From positions 62,001-126,000 of the forward strand of contig NZ_LLZN01000013.1 in the NCBI RefSeq assembly GCF_001509795.1: DNA of 64,000 nt. Reading direction: 5' to 3'. Source of the stretch: Streptomyces sp. NRRL WC-3605 (GTDB taxonomy: Bacteria > Actinomycetota > Actinomycetes > Streptomycetales > Streptomycetaceae). Below are positions 62,543 through 64,000 of the stretch, piece after piece. The first letter of the stretch is position 1. Each line of letters opens with the position of its first letter. A model generated the notes under the pieces. That model was not told the origin of the DNA. It did not search any database and saw only the letters and a program-made list of their open reading frames with translations. The position numbers and the translations under genes were made by a program.

Positions 62543-63511
62543 TTAATGGACACCCATGACGCACTCGTCGGTGGCCGGAATCCATCCCTCAGGCGGTCGA
62601 TTCAGCCACCCTTCCTCCCTTGTGACCTGGGAGGCTGCCCGCCGAAGGGCGATAAGTCCGGGATGTTCGAGACCCCTTCTCCATACAAGTGATACTGGCG
62701 ACAGTGGGACCGGGTGCGTCAGTGGGCGGAGCACCGTGCCCGGCATCGGGGGGAAGTCGACGACCGCGAGCACCGGGTTCCGCGTCTTCGCCATGAGCCG
62801 CTGGAACTCCTCGTCGCCGACGGCCAGCGGCGCGGGGGCGGAGATCGCGATGCCCCGCCCCTCGAAGAGACGGCGCGCGAGGTCGGTCCACTCCGGGGTG
62901 CGGGGGTTGCCGGCGCCCGCGTACACCGTCTCGCCGGCCAGAGCGACCAGCGGCACCTCGTCCCGGGCGGCGAGGGGGTGGTCCTCGGGGAGGACGACGG
63001 CCATCGGCTCGTAGCGGACCGGCTGGTGGTCGAGGCCGGCCCGCAGCGCCGGGTCGAGGCCGGCGAACCGGCCGAACGAGGCGTCGAGGCGGCCGGCGAG
63101 CAGGTCGGCGGCGGCGCCCGTCAGACCGCTCTCGTAGCGGGCCATGAGCTCCAGCTCGGGGGCGAGTTCACGGGCGCGGTGCAGGATCTGGCGGGTGGTG
63201 CGCAGGCCGGGCGTGTTCAGGTCCACGAGCAGGGGGCGGGCCTGCCCGAAGGCGGCGAGCAGGTCGTCCTGGGCCTGGAGGGCGCGGCGGGCGTACGGCA
63301 CGAGCCGCTCGCCGTCGGGGGTGAGGGTGACCTGACGGGTGGTGCGGACGAACAGCTCGGCGCCGAGCTCGCGCTCCAGGCGGCGCACGTCCCGGCTGAG
63401 CGCCTGCTGGGCGACGTACAGGCGGGCGGCGGCGCGGGTGAAGTGCAGTTCCTCCGCGACGGCCAGGAAGGCGCGCAGGAGGCGCGGGTCGAGGTGGGCG
63501 GGAGCCGGCAT
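62543..63511 (-). CDS. LysR-family transcriptional regulator
   Basis: 322 residues. Winged helix: LDPRLLRAFLAVAEELHFTRAAARLYVAQQALSRDVRRLERELGAELFVRTTRQVTLTPDGERL. The periplasmic-binding-protein-like effector domain follows. The start is preceded by TAAGTT six bases upstream, a possible leaderless promoter. It diverges from the MFS gene by 83 bases, the usual arrangement for a LysR protein and its target. Confidence 0.92.
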   Translation of the reverse strand: MPAPAHLDPRLLRAFLAVAEELHFTRAAARLYVAQQALSRDVRRLERELGAELFVRTTRQVTLTPDGERLVPYARRALQAQDDLLAAFGQARPLLVDLNTPGLRTTRQILHRARELAPELELMARYESGLTGAAADLLAGRLDASFGRFAGLDPALRAGLDHQPVRYEPMAVVLPEDHPLAARDEVPLVALAGETVYAGAGNPRTPEWTDLARRLFEGRGIAISAPAPLAVGDEEFQRLMAKTRNPVLAVVDFPPMPGTVLRPLTHPVPLSPVSLVWRRGLEHPGLIALRRAASQVTREEGWLNRPPEGWIPATDECVMGVH

Positions 63512-63594
63512 GCGCCGAACTTACAACAGGAGTGCGTGAATCCGTGCGGAGCAGGTGTTGGACCCGGTGATCGGCGACCACCGAGGCTGGGCGC

Positions 63595-64000
63595 ATGCCG
63601 CGATCGACCACCACAAGTGCCCCTGATGCCGGGGAAGTCCGGAACGTCCCATCGTCCATCGGTGCTGCCGAGGGCCTCCCCCGTGAGCGGACGTCCCGGC
63701 CGCCGGGGCCCTACCGGCGGCTGTTCGCCCGGCCGGGCACGCTCGCCTTCACCCTCGCCAACCTGGCGGCCCGGCTGCCCATGGGCATGTTCAGCGTGAG
63801 CGCGGTCGTGATGATCGCCGGAACGCGCGGCTCGTACGCCCTCGCCGGGGCCGTCACGGCGACCGGCCTCGCGGCGACCGCCGTGGTCGGCCCCGGGGTA
63901 GCACGGCTCGTCGACCGGTACGGGCAGGCCCGGGTCGCCGTGCCGGCCACGCTGCTCGCGGCGCTGGGCAGCCTCGCCCTGCTGCTGTGCGTGCGGTACG
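63595..64000 (+). CDS. MFS transporter (N-terminal part; continues beyond window)
   Basis: About 135 residues visible. After a polar N-terminus (residues 1-40), helices appear in LAFTLANLAARLPMGMFSVSAVVMI, then SYALAGAVTATGLAATAVVGPGVARLVDRYGQARV with the motif A-like loop RLVDRYG, then VPATLLAALGSLALLLCV. The transporter is divergent from the LysR gene and probably its target. Substrate unknown. Confidence 0.82.
   Translation, partial: MPRSTTTSAPDAGEVRNVPSSIGAAEGLPRERTSRPPGPYRRLFARPGTLAFTLANLAARLPMGMFSVSAVVMIAGTRGSYALAGAVTATGLAATAVVGPGVARLVDRYGQARVAVPATLLAALGSLALLLCVRY

Overview
The window is a stretch of a high-GC actinomycete chromosome, almost certainly Streptomyces. Codon third positions are overwhelmingly G/C, many starts are GTG, and genus-typical families are present: an SsgA-like sporulation protein, Pro/Gly-rich RDD membrane proteins, an ECF sigma/ZAS anti-sigma pair, an LAxTG surface protein, a DasR-type site and a MatAB-type locus. 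The gene order matches what I recall of the conserved core region around SCO2908-SCO2965 of S. coelicolor; that is memory, not a check. I see no prophage, integrase, transposase, CRISPR array or biosynthetic megacluster.

Layout. 1-3.1 kb: a metallo-beta-lactamase-fold hydrolase fragment, a membrane-anchored PemK/MazF-like protein, and the mec-cysO-cysM set for thiocarboxylate-dependent cysteine synthesis. A 31-codon leader peptide ending in Cys precedes cysO. 3.2-8.5 kb: amino acid permease, clpS-DUF2017, and NAD salvage genes pncB and pncA. 8.6-14.6 kb: large secreted M6 metalloprotease, small membrane protein, two RDD proteins, ssgG-like gene. 14.6-19.4 kb: FAD-linked oxidase, TPR protein, hppD and a divergent Lrp/AsnC regulator. 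19.4-23.1 kb: four-gene osmoprotectant (OpuC-type) ABC transporter. 23.1-26.7 kb: Lon-like protease, N-acylamino acid racemase with a GNAT acyltransferase, IclR regulator. 27-32.3 kb: SF2 helicase, MFS transporter with a repeat array at its 3' end, tRNA-Cys, sortase-anchored surface protein.

32.4-38.5 kb: a double SUKH-4 protein and a three-subunit xanthine-dehydrogenase-type molybdoenzyme. 38.7-43.5 kb: sugar ABC transporter plus GH20 hexosaminidase under a likely DasR site. 43.6-48.6 kb: DUF3039, AlgH family, murA, HU protein, ACT-domain malic enzyme with an unassigned structured RNA and terminator upstream. 48.6-53.4 kb: HelD-like helicase, anti-sigma and ECF sigma pair, CGNR zinc-finger protein. 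53.7-56.3 kb: HemD-like/winged-helix regulator with NarK. 56.5-64 kb: membrane protein, acyltransferase, matB- and matA-like genes for an extracellular amino-sugar polymer, LysR regulator and a divergent MFS transporter cut by the window end.

Most of the window is ordinary core genome. The items most worth following are non-coding or architectural: the cysO leader peptide and attenuator hairpin, the 48.4-48.6 kb RNA, the repeat array copied from the end of the MFS gene, the palindromic operators at pncB and the M6 protease, the DasR-like site, the duplicated SUKH-4 protein and the very long N-terminal extension on the iron-sulfur subunit. Coordinates and motifs were read by eye; no database search or folding calculation was run.
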